NCBI GenBank assembly: GCA_017405785.1 | Contig: JAFQZR010000001.1 | Coordinates: 151,605 to 215,604 of the forward strand | DNA: 64,000 nt | DNA from: Erysipelotrichaceae bacterium | GTDB lineage: Bacteria > Bacillota_I > Bacilli_A > Erysipelotrichales > Erysipelotrichaceae | Direction of reading: 5' to 3' | In this document: in pieces, positions 8,231 through 17,777 of the stretch | Layout: each line of letters opens with the position of its first letter | How positions within the stretch are numbered: the stretch's first letter is position 1 | Position numbers and translations under genes: made by a program | Notes under the pieces: model-generated | Seen by the model: only the letters and a program-made list of their open reading frames with translations | The model's database searches: none | Told to the model about the DNA's origin: nothing

Positions 8231-9889
8231 ATGGAACAGAAGAAAATGAGTATTGGAACTTTACTTAATGCCTATCCTGACAGTATCGGCGGAAAGCTCT
8301 CCGATATCATTTCCCTGCTGAAAAAGGAAGAATTCAAAGACACTTTCCAGTCGTTCTACATCCTGCCAAGTGTCTTCAATACCGACCTGGACAGAGGCTT
8401 CTCATTAATTGACTATGAGATCAGTGAGACCTTAGCCGGTAAAAATGACATCAACGACCTGCATGAACTCAACATCGATCTGATGATGGACTTCATCCTC
8501 AACCACATTTCCGTACTGTCCCATCAGTTCCAGGACATCATCAAAAACGGTGACCGGTCGAAATACCGTGATTTCTTCATCGACTGGAACAAGTTCTGGG
8601 ATGGCTGCGGTGAGATGACTGAGGGCGGTTACATTCAGCCTGATCAGAAGTACATCAAAGACATGTTCTTCCGTAAGGCCGGACTGCCTATTCTGATGGT
8701 CAGATTCCCGGACGGACGCGATGTTCCTTACTGGAATACCTTCTATCAGGAAGTAATCTATAATCCGATTGATCCGTTGGCTCTTGTAAAACAGCACAAC
8801 CTGCAGTATCAGACCGCCGTTGAGATCAGCAAGATCGTCAACAAGGCTCTGAAAGAGAAGAAAAAGCCTGAAGACATCGACTTCGGACAGTGGGAAGAAT
8901 ATGCACCAATAGTCAGAGAATACCTGCAGGCCAACAGAAGCTATCTGGGCCAGATGGACCTGAATATTAAATCTCCTCTGGTATGGGACTACTACCGTCA
9001 GACTCTGAAGAAACTCTCTGATTACGGCGTAGCCATCGTCAGACTGGATGCCTTTGCCTATGCTCCTAAGGAACCGGGCGAAAGAAACTTCCTGAATGAC
9101 CCTGGTACCTGGGATCTGTTACAGAAGATCGATGACATCGCCAGTGAATATGGACTGACCCTGTTGCCGGAGATCCATGCCAGCTACGGTGAAAAGACCT
9201 ACAAGCTGTTAGCTGATAAGGGCTACATGGTATATGACTTCTTCCTGCCTGGCTTACTGATCGATGCCTTCATCAGAAAGAACGGCATCTATCTGAAGAA
9301 ATGGGCTGATGAGATCATTGAAAACAACATCCGCACCGTCAACATGCTGGGCTGCCATGACGGCATTCCTCTGCTTGACTTAAAGGGATTGTTGCCGGAA
9401 GAAGACATTCAGACCATGATTGATACCGTTGTCGGCCGCGGCGGCTATGTCAAGGACCTCCACGGTGCCAAAAACGTATACTATCAGGTCAATGCCACAT
9501 ATTACAGTGCCTTAGGTGAAAGCGAAAGAAGAATGTTAATGGCCAGAGCCATTCAGCTGTTTATGCCGGGCAAGCCGCAGATCTGGTATCTGGACCTGTT
9601 TGCCGGTAAGAATGACTACGAAGCCATGAGAAGAGCCGGTGTGGGCGGACATAAGGAGATCAACAGAACCAACCTGTCTTTAGAAGAAACTGAAGAACTG
9701 CTGAAGACCAATGTCGTCAAGAAACAGCTGGAACTGTTAAGATTCAGAAATACCTGCCCTGTCTTCACGGAAGATGCCGACATTGCCGTCTACTGCAATG
9801 AAACGGAATTCATTATCAAGTGGACCAATGTCCATGGACGGGTCAAGCTTACGGTGGATTTCGAAAAGGAAACCTATACAATCGAATAA
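8231..9889 (+). CDS. GH13_18 sucrose-phosphorylase-like enzyme
   Basis: A 552-residue GH13 (beta/alpha)8-barrel protein. It has nucleophile Asp273 in RLDAFAY, acid/base Glu314 in LLPEIH, and His376-Asp377 in GCHDGIP. The YQVNATYYSALG segment is near-identical in pattern to sucrose phosphorylases (GH13 subfamily 18). Such enzymes split a glucoside with phosphate to give glucose-1-phosphate plus the acceptor. It is about 60 residues longer than classic sucrose phosphorylase, with the excess around residues 175-237. Glucosylglycerate and glucosylglycerol phosphorylases of the same subfamily are alternatives. AGGAGG precedes the start; it is the last gene of the operon and is followed by a terminator. 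Confidence 0.85.
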   Translation: MEQKKMSIGTLLNAYPDSIGGKLSDIISLLKKEEFKDTFQSFYILPSVFNTDLDRGFSLIDYEISETLAGKNDINDLHELNIDLMMDFILNHISVLSHQFQDIIKNGDRSKYRDFFIDWNKFWDGCGEMTEGGYIQPDQKYIKDMFFRKAGLPILMVRFPDGRDVPYWNTFYQEVIYNPIDPLALVKQHNLQYQTAVEISKIVNKALKEKKKPEDIDFGQWEEYAPIVREYLQANRSYLGQMDLNIKSPLVWDYYRQTLKKLSDYGVAIVRLDAFAYAPKEPGERNFLNDPGTWDLLQKIDDIASEYGLTLLPEIHASYGEKTYKLLADKGYMVYDFFLPGLLIDAFIRKNGIYLKKWADEIIENNIRTVNMLGCHDGIPLLDLKGLLPEEDIQTMIDTVVGRGGYVKDLHGAKNVYYQVNATYYSALGESERRMLMARAIQLFMPGKPQIWYLDLFAGKNDYEAMRRAGVGGHKEINRTNLSLEETEELLKTNVVKKQLELLRFRNTCPVFTEDADIAVYCNETEFIIKWTNVHGRVKLTVDFEKETYTIE

Positions 9890-9926
9890 AAAAAAGATCT
9901 CAGCTGATCAGTTGAGATCTTTTTTC
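9889..9926. terminator. Bidirectional rho-independent terminator
   Basis: A 7-bp stem GATCTCA/TGAGATC (9896-9902 with 9913-9919) is flanked by an A-run on the left and a T-run on the right, so it works in both directions. It separates the plus-strand operon ending at 9889 from the minus-strand gene ending at 9937. Confidence 0.9.
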
Positions 9927-9936
9927 GTGTTTTATT

Positions 9937-10359
9937 CTAGTGTTCTATTTCGTAGAATCTGATCCACAGACCATCCTGCTCGACTTTGCCTTCACCGACA
10001 AACTGATTGCGGTGGAGATAAGGAGCCAAAAGCCTGCTGTCGGTATAGAAAGTCGGAACAGACTTGAAGGTCATATGCGGCTTGTCATCAGTAAAGAACG
10101 CGTTGTTTTCAACGTATATGTGACAGTCCTGACCGTCCTTGTCTTTTCCCGTTAACAGATAACGGGCTGACATGTGTCTTACTCCGGCCTGGTTGAGGAT
10201 CTGAGTATCTACACCCCACGGTTCAACTATACCGCTGAAAAGTTCACCGTAAACCTTGCCGTAGAACGGAATCATGACTACATCGCCCTGTTCCGTCTGC
10301 ATCTTAAAGCCCGGCTGATCAAACTCAACCTTGACTTCAAGTATCGGTTTTCCTTCCAT
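9937..10359 (-). CDS. DUF3237 family protein
   Basis: A 140-residue protein matching the DUF3237 pattern: a YGKVYGELFSGIVEPWGVD block (about residues 33-51), an ARYLLTG strand and a HIYVENNA strand, followed by a C-terminal strand pair. The family forms small beta-barrel proteins of unknown function, often beside esterases or oxidoreductases. Its start overlaps the last base of the carboxylesterase at 10359, so the two are translationally coupled. A binding or lactonase-like role toward the same acylated compound is only a guess. Confidence 0.82.
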   Translation of the reverse strand: MEGKPILEVKVEFDQPGFKMQTEQGDVVMIPFYGKVYGELFSGIVEPWGVDTQILNQAGVRHMSARYLLTGKDKDGQDCHIYVENNAFFTDDKPHMTFKSVPTFYTDSRLLAPYLHRNQFVGEGKVEQDGLWIRFYEIEH

Positions 10360-11951
10360 TATGCTTCTTCCTTTGAATCGAACTTAGCCAGGCCGAACAG
10401 TCTTACGACATAATTGTTGGTTCCCAGCTTGTCATAGAAGTAGTGATACTTTTCCTGCTGTGCTTCATCCATCATACCGGAATTGTTATTGAGGTTGATG
10501 ATGTCAAAGCTCTTTTCATATTTCTTCCATTCAGGCATGCCTTCACCGTTAGGATTGCCTGTGGCAGCGAAGTTATACCAGTAGCCCTGGATCAGTTCCA
10601 TGAAGTCATAGTCAGCGCCTACCCAGTGATATGGGAAGAACGGGTTTCTTTCACCATGGTCTACACGGCCGAAGACATATGGCATTTCTGCGCAGTGAGG
10701 AGAACCGTCGTTATGGCCTCTTTCGGTCTCGTTTTCCTTGCTCATTAACCAGACATAGGCATTTCTGCCGAACTTGTTGGTAATTTCGCCTAACTTGGCA
10801 GAACCTAATAACATGATATCGGAAGCGATTGATGAAGCCCGCTTGGCTGCCTCAATGTTATTGGTGGCAGGATACCATCTCTTCATATCTTCCACTGCAT
10901 CAGGGAAAGCCTCTGCCAGATAATCATGGAAGTTTTCAACAGAGAATTCGCTGGCTCTGACAGCCGGGAATTCCTGAGCACATGATCCGATCATGACATC
11001 GAAATCATTGAATTCACCGGAATCGATGATTTCTGAATATGGCTTAGGAATGAATTCACCGTCAACACAGAAACTGAAGCCAAAGTGACCCATGTTCTTG
11101 CTTCTGACGAATTCCTCGTACTTGTCAAATAACTCCCAGGCATCTCTCTTTCTTAATTCTTCAATTGACTTGCAGCCAACATAGTTCATGTATTCAACAC
11201 CGAGATCTTCCATGGTCTTTCTTGGACCAGGCTGCATGAATCCCCAGTAAATAGGACCGCTTTCGATGGAAACACGGTTGATGATGCCCTTCATTAACGG
11301 TGATGCATGTAATGCACCTGTTCCGGCTGCACCGCCGGACTGACCGGCAACGGTAATTCTGTCAGGGTCACCGCCGAACTTGGCAATGTTTTCCTTGACC
11401 CACTGGCAGGCCTTGCGCATGTCGTATAAAGCGTAGTTACCGCTTGTTCCGCCAGCCTCAGCTGTCAGTTCAGGATGTGCAAAGAATCCGAAGAAACCTA
11501 AGCGGTAGTTGATGGTAACAACAACGATATCTTTTCTCTTGGCAAAACCGATACCGTCGCAGACAACTTCGCAGCCGCTTCCGGCGACCATGCCGCCACC
11601 ATGGATCCAGATGAATACCGGCAGCTTGTCTTCTTCTGTCTTGGCAGGTGTCCAGACATTCAGATACAGGCAGTCTTCTTCATACTGAGAAGGAGCTAAG
11701 AACTGAGGTACACCGTGAACGTTTGCCGGCATGTCTTCAATTTCCATGACATGCTGAACAGCTGCAGCACTGTACTGTACAGCCTTACGTACGCCACGCC
11801 ATTTTCCCGGATCTTCAGGATGTTTGAAACGGCGAGAACCTACAGGTGGAGCAGCATAAGGAATACCCTTGAAAACCTTGACGTTATCCTGGATATAGCC
11901 CTGCAGCCATCCCTGTTTGACCAACACTTTTGCATTTTCAAAATTTGACAT
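10359..11951 (-). CDS. Type-B carboxylesterase
   Basis: A full-length 530-residue carboxylesterase/para-nitrobenzyl-esterase family enzyme. It shows the N-terminal GIPYAAPPVG signature, the oxyanion-hole WIHGGG (115-120), the EDCLYLNVW block (92-100) and the nucleophile elbow GQSGGAAG with Ser205. A late HCAEMPYVFG segment should carry the catalytic His. There is no signal peptide, so it hydrolyses esters in the cytoplasm. GGGAGGAAATT precedes the ATG. It is divergent from the solute-binding protein gene, which suggests control from the shared 304-nt upstream region. Confidence 0.93.
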   Translation of the reverse strand: MSNFENAKVLVKQGWLQGYIQDNVKVFKGIPYAAPPVGSRRFKHPEDPGKWRGVRKAVQYSAAAVQHVMEIEDMPANVHGVPQFLAPSQYEEDCLYLNVWTPAKTEEDKLPVFIWIHGGGMVAGSGCEVVCDGIGFAKRKDIVVVTINYRLGFFGFFAHPELTAEAGGTSGNYALYDMRKACQWVKENIAKFGGDPDRITVAGQSGGAAGTGALHASPLMKGIINRVSIESGPIYWGFMQPGPRKTMEDLGVEYMNYVGCKSIEELRKRDAWELFDKYEEFVRSKNMGHFGFSFCVDGEFIPKPYSEIIDSGEFNDFDVMIGSCAQEFPAVRASEFSVENFHDYLAEAFPDAVEDMKRWYPATNNIEAAKRASSIASDIMLLGSAKLGEITNKFGRNAYVWLMSKENETERGHNDGSPHCAEMPYVFGRVDHGERNPFFPYHWVGADYDFMELIQGYWYNFAATGNPNGEGMPEWKKYEKSFDIINLNNNSGMMDEAQQEKYHYFYDKLGTNNYVVRLFGLAKFDSKEEA

Positions 11952-12255
11952 AATTTCCTCCCAATTAATTATCTAAATTTCAAAATCATTTCCCATCTGA
12001 ACGATAGCTGAAACCCTTCTTTCCTGAAGGTATTCGGACATAATGAAAATCCCATAACTATCTGATTCTATTGTAATAAAGGTCCTCTGTCATTAATATT
12101 AAAAAAGTGTTTTGGACTTTTGACTTTCACTTTTTGTACAAAAACAAAGTATTATTATCTAAAACAAAAGTGAGTTTTTTGAAAGAAATGTGAAATCGTA
12201 TGTGTTTTAATTTAATCAGAGAGAAAGAACTCAACAATAGGGAGGAAATAAAATA
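11952..12255. promoter_or_regulatory. Divergent control region between carboxylesterase and sugar-binding lipoprotein
   Basis: A 304-nt AT-rich gap holding promoters for both flanking units. It contains a perfect 14-bp palindrome of the form TTTTT-GTAC-AAAAA (12131-12144). It also has three copies of AAAAGTG or its complement, at 12103-12109 (+), 12128-12134 (-) and 12166-12172 (+). These are candidate sites for the AraC-type regulator at 15536. No single -35/-10 pair is convincing. SDs GGGAGG are present on both sides. Confidence 0.45.
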
Positions 12256-13746
12256 ATGAAAAAACTATTAGTTCTTTTACTGGCTGCTATGATGCTTTTA
12301 GCACCTCTGGCAGGCTGCTCCAAGGATAACGGCGGCGGCGAACAGGAGATTTCAACTATCACATTGGATATGTCAACACTGTTCATCGTTCCAAACCTGG
12401 AAGCAACACAGAAAGTTGAAGATGTTCTGAATGACTATCTGTTAAACACATTACATGAAACATTCAAGGTTCATCTGATTATCACTGCAATTTCTGACTA
12501 TTTCCAGAAGATTCCTATGGAATTAGCCAGCGGCGGCGATGATGCACCAGACGTAGTTCAGGTATTCAGCATGGCTGACTGGGTAAACAACGGCTACATC
12601 CTGGCTCTGGATGACTATCTGGGCAAGGAACTGAAACCGACAGTTGACCTGATCGGCAACGTTCTCGGTTCAGGTAAGATGGCTGGCCATACATACATGA
12701 TTCCTCGTTACTTCGGTACAGTTCTTGACTGGAAGTTCATCTACAACAAGAAGCTGGTTGAAGATGCAGGCGTTGATGTAACAAAGGCAACCAACATCGA
12801 CAATTTAGGTGATGTATTAGCTGAATTAAAGACAGCTTATCCTGATGAGCACTTCTTAGTATACTGCGACCAGTTCAACAGACTGTATGGCTTAATGGAC
12901 CACACTTCAGTAGTAGGTACATATGCTGCAACAGTTGGCACAAGTACAACTCTTAAGAACTACTATGAAACAGATGCTTACAAGAATGCTATCTACAAAG
13001 CTTATGAATTCCGTCAGAAAGGCTATGCTGACCCAGAAGGCTCAGCCAACACCTTATCACATGACGCAGTTGTCATGGGCGGTTCAAGCAAGGGCGTTAT
13101 CATGGGCCACTCAGCTCAGGCAGACGGCATTGCTTCAATGTTCACAAAGACAAATACCTACGGTGCAGAATTCGGTGCTGTTACAATCGGTATCGATGAC
13201 CTGTCAACAGATACATTAGGTATCGGTATTGCTCACTACTGCAAGGACCCTGCAGCTGCAGCACGTTTCATCAACCTGTTATACACTGATGAATTCGTAT
13301 GGATCACAATCATCTACGGTGCTGAAGGCCAGGACTATGTATGGAATGCTGACCACACAAAGGTTAAATATCCTGATGGCATGGACTTCAACTCTGTACC
13401 ATACAACTGCATCTACTCCTGCGGTATGATCGGTAACGGTTTCCAGGGTCTCGAATATGAAACATCCGATGAATCTGGTTCAGACCGTAGCTATGGTAAG
13501 GAATTAATGAACAAGGCATGGTGCCCACCTCTGTATGGTTTCACTCCTACAACTGTTAATGTTATGAATGAAATCGCTGCAGTATCTAACGTTGTTGACC
13601 AGTACAATAAAGTTCTGATCTATGGTGACGTTAACCCTGACGAAGTTTATCCACAGTTCCTGGCTGCTCTGAAGGAAGCCGGCATTGAAAAGATCGTTGC
13701 TGACTACCAGGCACAGGCTGATGAATGGCTGAGAGCAAACGGCTAA
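12256..13746 (+). CDS. Extracellular sugar-binding lipoprotein (ABC transporter)
   Basis: A 496-residue solute-binding lipoprotein. A signal peptide (residues 1-20) ends in the lipobox LAGC, with Cys21 as the lipidated residue, followed by a Gly/Glu linker and a type-1 extracellular solute-binding fold. It captures an oligosaccharide or related ligand outside the cell for the permeases at 17864-19759. GGGAGGAAATAAAATA precedes the ATG. Its codons favour ACA, GCA and CCA far more than neighbouring genes, as does gap in this window; this suggests high expression. A strong hairpin follows the gene and probably protects its 3' end or limits readthrough. Confidence 0.93.
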   Translation: MKKLLVLLLAAMMLLAPLAGCSKDNGGGEQEISTITLDMSTLFIVPNLEATQKVEDVLNDYLLNTLHETFKVHLIITAISDYFQKIPMELASGGDDAPDVVQVFSMADWVNNGYILALDDYLGKELKPTVDLIGNVLGSGKMAGHTYMIPRYFGTVLDWKFIYNKKLVEDAGVDVTKATNIDNLGDVLAELKTAYPDEHFLVYCDQFNRLYGLMDHTSVVGTYAATVGTSTTLKNYYETDAYKNAIYKAYEFRQKGYADPEGSANTLSHDAVVMGGSSKGVIMGHSAQADGIASMFTKTNTYGAEFGAVTIGIDDLSTDTLGIGIAHYCKDPAAAARFINLLYTDEFVWITIIYGAEGQDYVWNADHTKVKYPDGMDFNSVPYNCIYSCGMIGNGFQGLEYETSDESGSDRSYGKELMNKAWCPPLYGFTPTTVNVMNEIAAVSNVVDQYNKVLIYGDVNPDEVYPQFLAALKEAGIEKIVADYQAQADEWLRANG

Positions 13747-13785
13747 AAATTCATTAATAACTATTAATCATCATTATCATTAAAA

Positions 13786-13817
13786 AACATGGCGGGTAAA
13801 AAACTACCCGCCATGTT
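13786..13817. terminator. Strong 13-bp hairpin after the binding-protein gene
   Basis: A perfect 13-bp stem (AACATGGCGGGTA with its complement, 13786-13798 and 13805-13817) with a 6-nt loop. On the plus strand it is followed by ATAATATA rather than a T-run, so it may act as a partial terminator or mRNA-stabilising element between the highly expressed binding protein and the sensor genes. On the minus strand a T-run follows it. Confidence 0.75.
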
Positions 13818-13842
13818 ATAATATATAAGATAAGGTAATCTA

Positions 13843-15555
13843 ATGAAGACATCATGGGTCAGGAATATCATCATTCTGCTTGTTAGCATACTGATTGCAT
13901 CAGTGCTCTTTTTTGCGGTTGTCTCCCTGGCCTACAGCAGAGTTTACCAGCAGGTTATTCTTAACAACAATAACAACGCTGCCTCCCGTTGGACTTCTTC
14001 CATAGATACCAGACTTAACACTATTTACGAACACGTATACGATCTTACCGTAACTATATACCGCAATACACCTATCAACGAAGGAAGCCTTCCTGCCGAT
14101 TACCAGATAACTCAGACTCTGCAGGACAGCATGAACAACAAGATGATGGCTTCCAATGACATAACCTGTCTGTTTATTCTGGATAGTGAAAGTGATCTGT
14201 TTCTTTATGTAAGCAACCCTAACCTGTCCCAGCAGATGGCTTATAACCTGAAATTATATACCAAATCATACTGTCTGGAATCAAACTCCCCTCTTAACGC
14301 CCGTAAATGGGATCTGCTCAACCTGCTGGAACGCGGGTATTACTATAAGGCCATTAAAATGGGTAAATACATTATCGGCGCCATGAGCGACTGCTCATAT
14401 TACACTCCTGAGAACATGCCGTCTAACAACAATGAGAGCACTACCACTTTCATCAAGGGAGATCAGCGGATGGTTTTATGCAAAGGTGAAAACGATCTGG
14501 ATTACCTGATTGATCCGGACAGAACCGATGATTATTTTTATGGTGAATATGCCATTTCCACTACTGAACAGCAGTCAGCACTGGCTTACACCGTCTATAT
14601 AACCAAACCTCAGGGTTTCTCTACACCGTGGAAACTGGCTTCACTGTTTTTGATCGTCGACAGTGCCCTGTGCGTTCTGATGGTCGTACTGTTAATTGCC
14701 AGCATGAACAAGTATGTCCGCAGACCTGTTAAGGAACTTGTCGAAGCCAATCAGGAACTGTCTAAAGGCAATCTTGATTATAAGCTTGATCCTGAAGAAG
14801 CCGGATCAGCCGAATTCGAAGAGCTCTATACCAGCTTCAACGACATGAGTTCCAAGATAGACCAGCTGACCATTGAATCATATGACCTGAAATTAAAAAG
14901 AGAAGAAAACCGTCTGAAGATGTTAAGGGCTCAGATGAAGCCTCATACCTTCCTCAACGGCATTACCACTATTTCCAATATGACATATACCTCCAAACCG
15001 GAGGAAATAAGAGAATACATTGCTTCCTTTGCCAGATTTACCCGCTACATGCTGAATAAGTCCAACGACTGGACCACGGTACGTGAAGAGCTGCGGAACA
15101 TCGAAAGCTATGTCAAGATGCAGAAGATCCGCTTCCCTAACAGTATTGAAATATCCTACGAATGTGATGAAGATATCATGGATGAAAAGGTTCCGTATCT
15201 GGTCCTGTTCTCCCTTGTTGAAAACTCCTTCAAGCATGCCATGACCCTGGTAAACACCATGTATATCAGAATAAGCGGCAGCTATTATGAGGAAGAAGGA
15301 TTTAAGGGAATTAAACTGATAGAAGAAGATAACGGTTCCGGTTTCTCCGAAAATGCACTGGAAAAACTGGCTGAGCCGGAACGGGACGATCTGTTTACCA
15401 AGGAACATCTTGGCCTGACAAATGTACGCTACAGTCTTAATATGATATATAACAGAGATGACCTTTTAAGACTGTCAAATAAAGAAGAAGGCGGAGCCCG
15501 CATTGAACTGCTGATTCCGTCACAGGAGAAAGAAAATGAAACTGCTGGTATGTGA
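13843..15555 (+). CDS. YesM-type sensor histidine kinase
   Basis: A 570-residue membrane sensor kinase. TM1 is at about 8-31, an extracytoplasmic sensing domain spans about 32-262, and TM2 is at about 264-287. A HAMP segment follows (288-341), then a His_kinase domain with phospho-acceptor His368 in AQMKPHTF and an ATPase domain with VENSFKH and EDNGSG motifs. YesM kinases sense extracellular sugars or their binding proteins and phosphorylate the adjacent AraC-type regulator. The H-box reads MKPHTFLNG rather than the usual NPHFLFN. It overlaps the regulator gene by 20 nt. Confidence 0.93.
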   Translation: MKTSWVRNIIILLVSILIASVLFFAVVSLAYSRVYQQVILNNNNNAASRWTSSIDTRLNTIYEHVYDLTVTIYRNTPINEGSLPADYQITQTLQDSMNNKMMASNDITCLFILDSESDLFLYVSNPNLSQQMAYNLKLYTKSYCLESNSPLNARKWDLLNLLERGYYYKAIKMGKYIIGAMSDCSYYTPENMPSNNNESTTTFIKGDQRMVLCKGENDLDYLIDPDRTDDYFYGEYAISTTEQQSALAYTVYITKPQGFSTPWKLASLFLIVDSALCVLMVVLLIASMNKYVRRPVKELVEANQELSKGNLDYKLDPEEAGSAEFEELYTSFNDMSSKIDQLTIESYDLKLKREENRLKMLRAQMKPHTFLNGITTISNMTYTSKPEEIREYIASFARFTRYMLNKSNDWTTVREELRNIESYVKMQKIRFPNSIEISYECDEDIMDEKVPYLVLFSLVENSFKHAMTLVNTMYIRISGSYYEEEGFKGIKLIEEDNGSGFSENALEKLAEPERDDLFTKEHLGLTNVRYSLNMIYNRDDLLRLSNKEEGGARIELLIPSQEKENETAGM

Positions 15556-17119
15556 TGATGACATTTCCACAATAGACGTAATACAGAGTCAGCTGGACTG
15601 CCGTCAGTTAGGCATTTCCACCATTTTACGTGCCTATAACGGTGTAATGGCCAAGGAGATCATTGACAGAGATGAGCCTGATCTGATCCTTTGTGACATC
15701 GGCATGCCTCTTTCCAACGGCCTTGATGTCCTGAAATACGTTTATGAAAAGAATCCGGATATTGAGTTCTCCTTTTTAACCTGCTATGAAAAGTTTGAAT
15801 ATGCCCAGATAGCCATAAAATACGGTGTTACAAGCTATCTGTTAAAGCCTTTTGATCTGGATGAGGTACGTGTCTGCATTCAGAAAATGATTGCCAATGT
15901 TGAGAAAAAGAGACGGAGCCATGATACTCAGCCTCAGAACCGGTATGACTCCCTGATGTCTTCCGTTTTCAGACAGGCCTGTGACGGTTTGTTAGGCAAT
16001 AACCGTGAACTGGTAGATGCCGGATTAAGACTCAACGGCGTTAATTTCAATGCTGACAGCTTATGGCGCATTGTCTATACCTGCGCTGATACGACAGATG
16101 CCATCAGAAAGACCTGGAGTAAAGACCTTCTGATGTTTACTGCTTCCCGAATTCACGATGAAGCGCTTGTTCAATATGTCGGTTCAGCTCATACGGTTGT
16201 CAATGCCGATGACCGTTACCTGTGGAGTTTCTGTTTTGTCCCAGGAAATATCAGTGATGAGGAACTGCGTCAGCGCAGCCAGAACCTGATTGATTTCGGC
16301 AATGCTCACATGTCAATAAATCCTGTAATTCTGATCAGTGAACCATTCAGTTTTTATCAGGCTTCTGACGTTGTGCTTTCCCTCTATGACCAGATGCGCA
16401 AACTGCGTTTCCATGAAGGAAAGATCTTCTTCCGGAACCAGCAGCACACCTTTGACAACCTGCAGGATGTCTCACCTAATGAGAATCAGATCCTGTGGTA
16501 TCTCAAGAAAAAGGATGAACAAGGATATAAAGAATATATTAGTTCGCTGATTGAGCGCATCAGGCCGGATGAAGCCGATTTTGAGCAGTTCAGAAAGGAA
16601 CTGATCAACATCTTCGTCACTCATTTCCGTGATAACGGCATGAGTTCCAACCTGATCTTCATGGATCCGACCATCGTAGCATTAGACGAAAAAGCGTCTT
16701 CAGGTAAGAGTGCCATGCTGGCATATGCCGAAGGGCTGTTTACCCTGCAGCAGTCCAAGCAGCAGGAACTGTTGGATTCTGAAGATATCATTGTCAGAGC
16801 CAGAAAATACATTGACGAAAACTACCATGACAATATCGACCGTAACGATGTCGCTGCCGTGGCTTTCGTAACCCCTAACTATCTTTCAAAGCTGTTCAAG
16901 AACTCCATGAACATGAATCTGCGCGAATACATCAATCAGCTGCGTGTGGAAGAAGCCAAGCGTCTGCTTCTGTCTACTTCCATGAGTGTCAGTGAAATAG
17001 CTTCCTATGTCGGTTATTTCAATATTTCCTATTTCTCAACCGTGTTCCATAAGATGGTAGGCGTTTCACCTTTTGACTGGCGCCGGGATAAGGGAGGCAA
17101 CTACGATGAAACTAAGTGA
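15536..17119 (+). CDS. YesN-type response regulator, REC plus AraC HTH
   Basis: A 527-residue regulator. The N-terminal receiver domain has the acidic pair in CDDD (7-9), phospho-acceptor Asp54 and Lys104. A linker of about 300 residues follows, then a C-terminal AraC double helix-turn-helix (about 420-523), ending with the FNISYFSTVFHKMVG signature. It should activate the transporter and hydrolase genes around it once phosphorylated by the neighbouring YesM-like kinase. The SD CAGGAGAAAG lies inside the end of the kinase gene. The linker resembles no domain I can name. Confidence 0.93.
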   Translation: MKLLVCDDDISTIDVIQSQLDCRQLGISTILRAYNGVMAKEIIDRDEPDLILCDIGMPLSNGLDVLKYVYEKNPDIEFSFLTCYEKFEYAQIAIKYGVTSYLLKPFDLDEVRVCIQKMIANVEKKRRSHDTQPQNRYDSLMSSVFRQACDGLLGNNRELVDAGLRLNGVNFNADSLWRIVYTCADTTDAIRKTWSKDLLMFTASRIHDEALVQYVGSAHTVVNADDRYLWSFCFVPGNISDEELRQRSQNLIDFGNAHMSINPVILISEPFSFYQASDVVLSLYDQMRKLRFHEGKIFFRNQQHTFDNLQDVSPNENQILWYLKKKDEQGYKEYISSLIERIRPDEADFEQFRKELINIFVTHFRDNGMSSNLIFMDPTIVALDEKASSGKSAMLAYAEGLFTLQQSKQQELLDSEDIIVRARKYIDENYHDNIDRNDVAAVAFVTPNYLSKLFKNSMNMNLREYINQLRVEEAKRLLLSTSMSVSEIASYVGYFNISYFSTVFHKMVGVSPFDWRRDKGGNYDETK

Positions 17120-17777
17120 GCAGATAAAAAAAGACAGACAGCAGCTGGCTGAGTTTTCCAGCCTCTCCCAGAAACTGACTTTCATATGGGATTATTATAA
17201 AGCGCTGGTAATAGCAGTTGCGGCCATCATACTGGTCTCTCTGATTTCCTTTGTCAGCAACATCGGACGTGAAAACATCAATTTATATGTCGTGCTCCTT
17301 AATAACGATACCCTTGTGGCTGAGTATGAAGAAAGCTTTTTCAATGACACAATGTCCCGCCGGGGCATTGATATGAAAGGAAAAACCTCCAGCGTCAACA
17401 CTGAACTCTCATTGGGACTCAGTAATAACGAAGCCGCCGACATGGAAACCATGCAGGTGCTTACCGCCCTTTTCTCCATCAGTGATCTGGACGTATATGT
17501 TGCCCCGGAAGAATACTTTGAATACTTTGCCGCCAACAATGGCTTCGCTGATCTCAGCGTCCTTATCGATGCCGGTCTGTTAGAAAAAGAAGACCTTTAC
17601 CGCTATGATAACGGTACTGAAAACCAACCTGTTCAGGGTATAATTCTGCACGATGGCTCCCCTCTCCACAAGGCTGGGTACTATCATGATGATGTCATAA
17701 TCGGTGTTGTGGGAAATGCGACAAATCTTGATGAAGCAATCGCTTTAGTCACGCAGTTATTAAGAGATAGAAATTGA
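17106..17777 (+). CDS. Single-pass membrane-anchored extracytoplasmic protein, function unknown
   Basis: A 223-residue protein: short charged cytoplasmic tail (1-30), one transmembrane helix (about 32-51) and a mixed alpha/beta outer domain of about 170 residues. I start it at the ATG at 17106, behind a GGGAGG site; an upstream in-frame ATG at 17073 lacks one. It overlaps the regulator gene by 14 nt and precedes the sugar permeases. Similar small anchored proteins accompany sugar ABC/YesMN loci in gut Firmicutes. An accessory role in ligand sensing or delivery is inferred from position only. Confidence 0.72.
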   Translation: MKLSEQIKKDRQQLAEFSSLSQKLTFIWDYYKALVIAVAAIILVSLISFVSNIGRENINLYVVLLNNDTLVAEYEESFFNDTMSRRGIDMKGKTSSVNTELSLGLSNNEAADMETMQVLTALFSISDLDVYVAPEEYFEYFAANNGFADLSVLIDAGLLEKEDLYRYDNGTENQPVQGIILHDGSPLHKAGYYHDDVIIGVVGNATNLDEAIALVTQLLRDRN

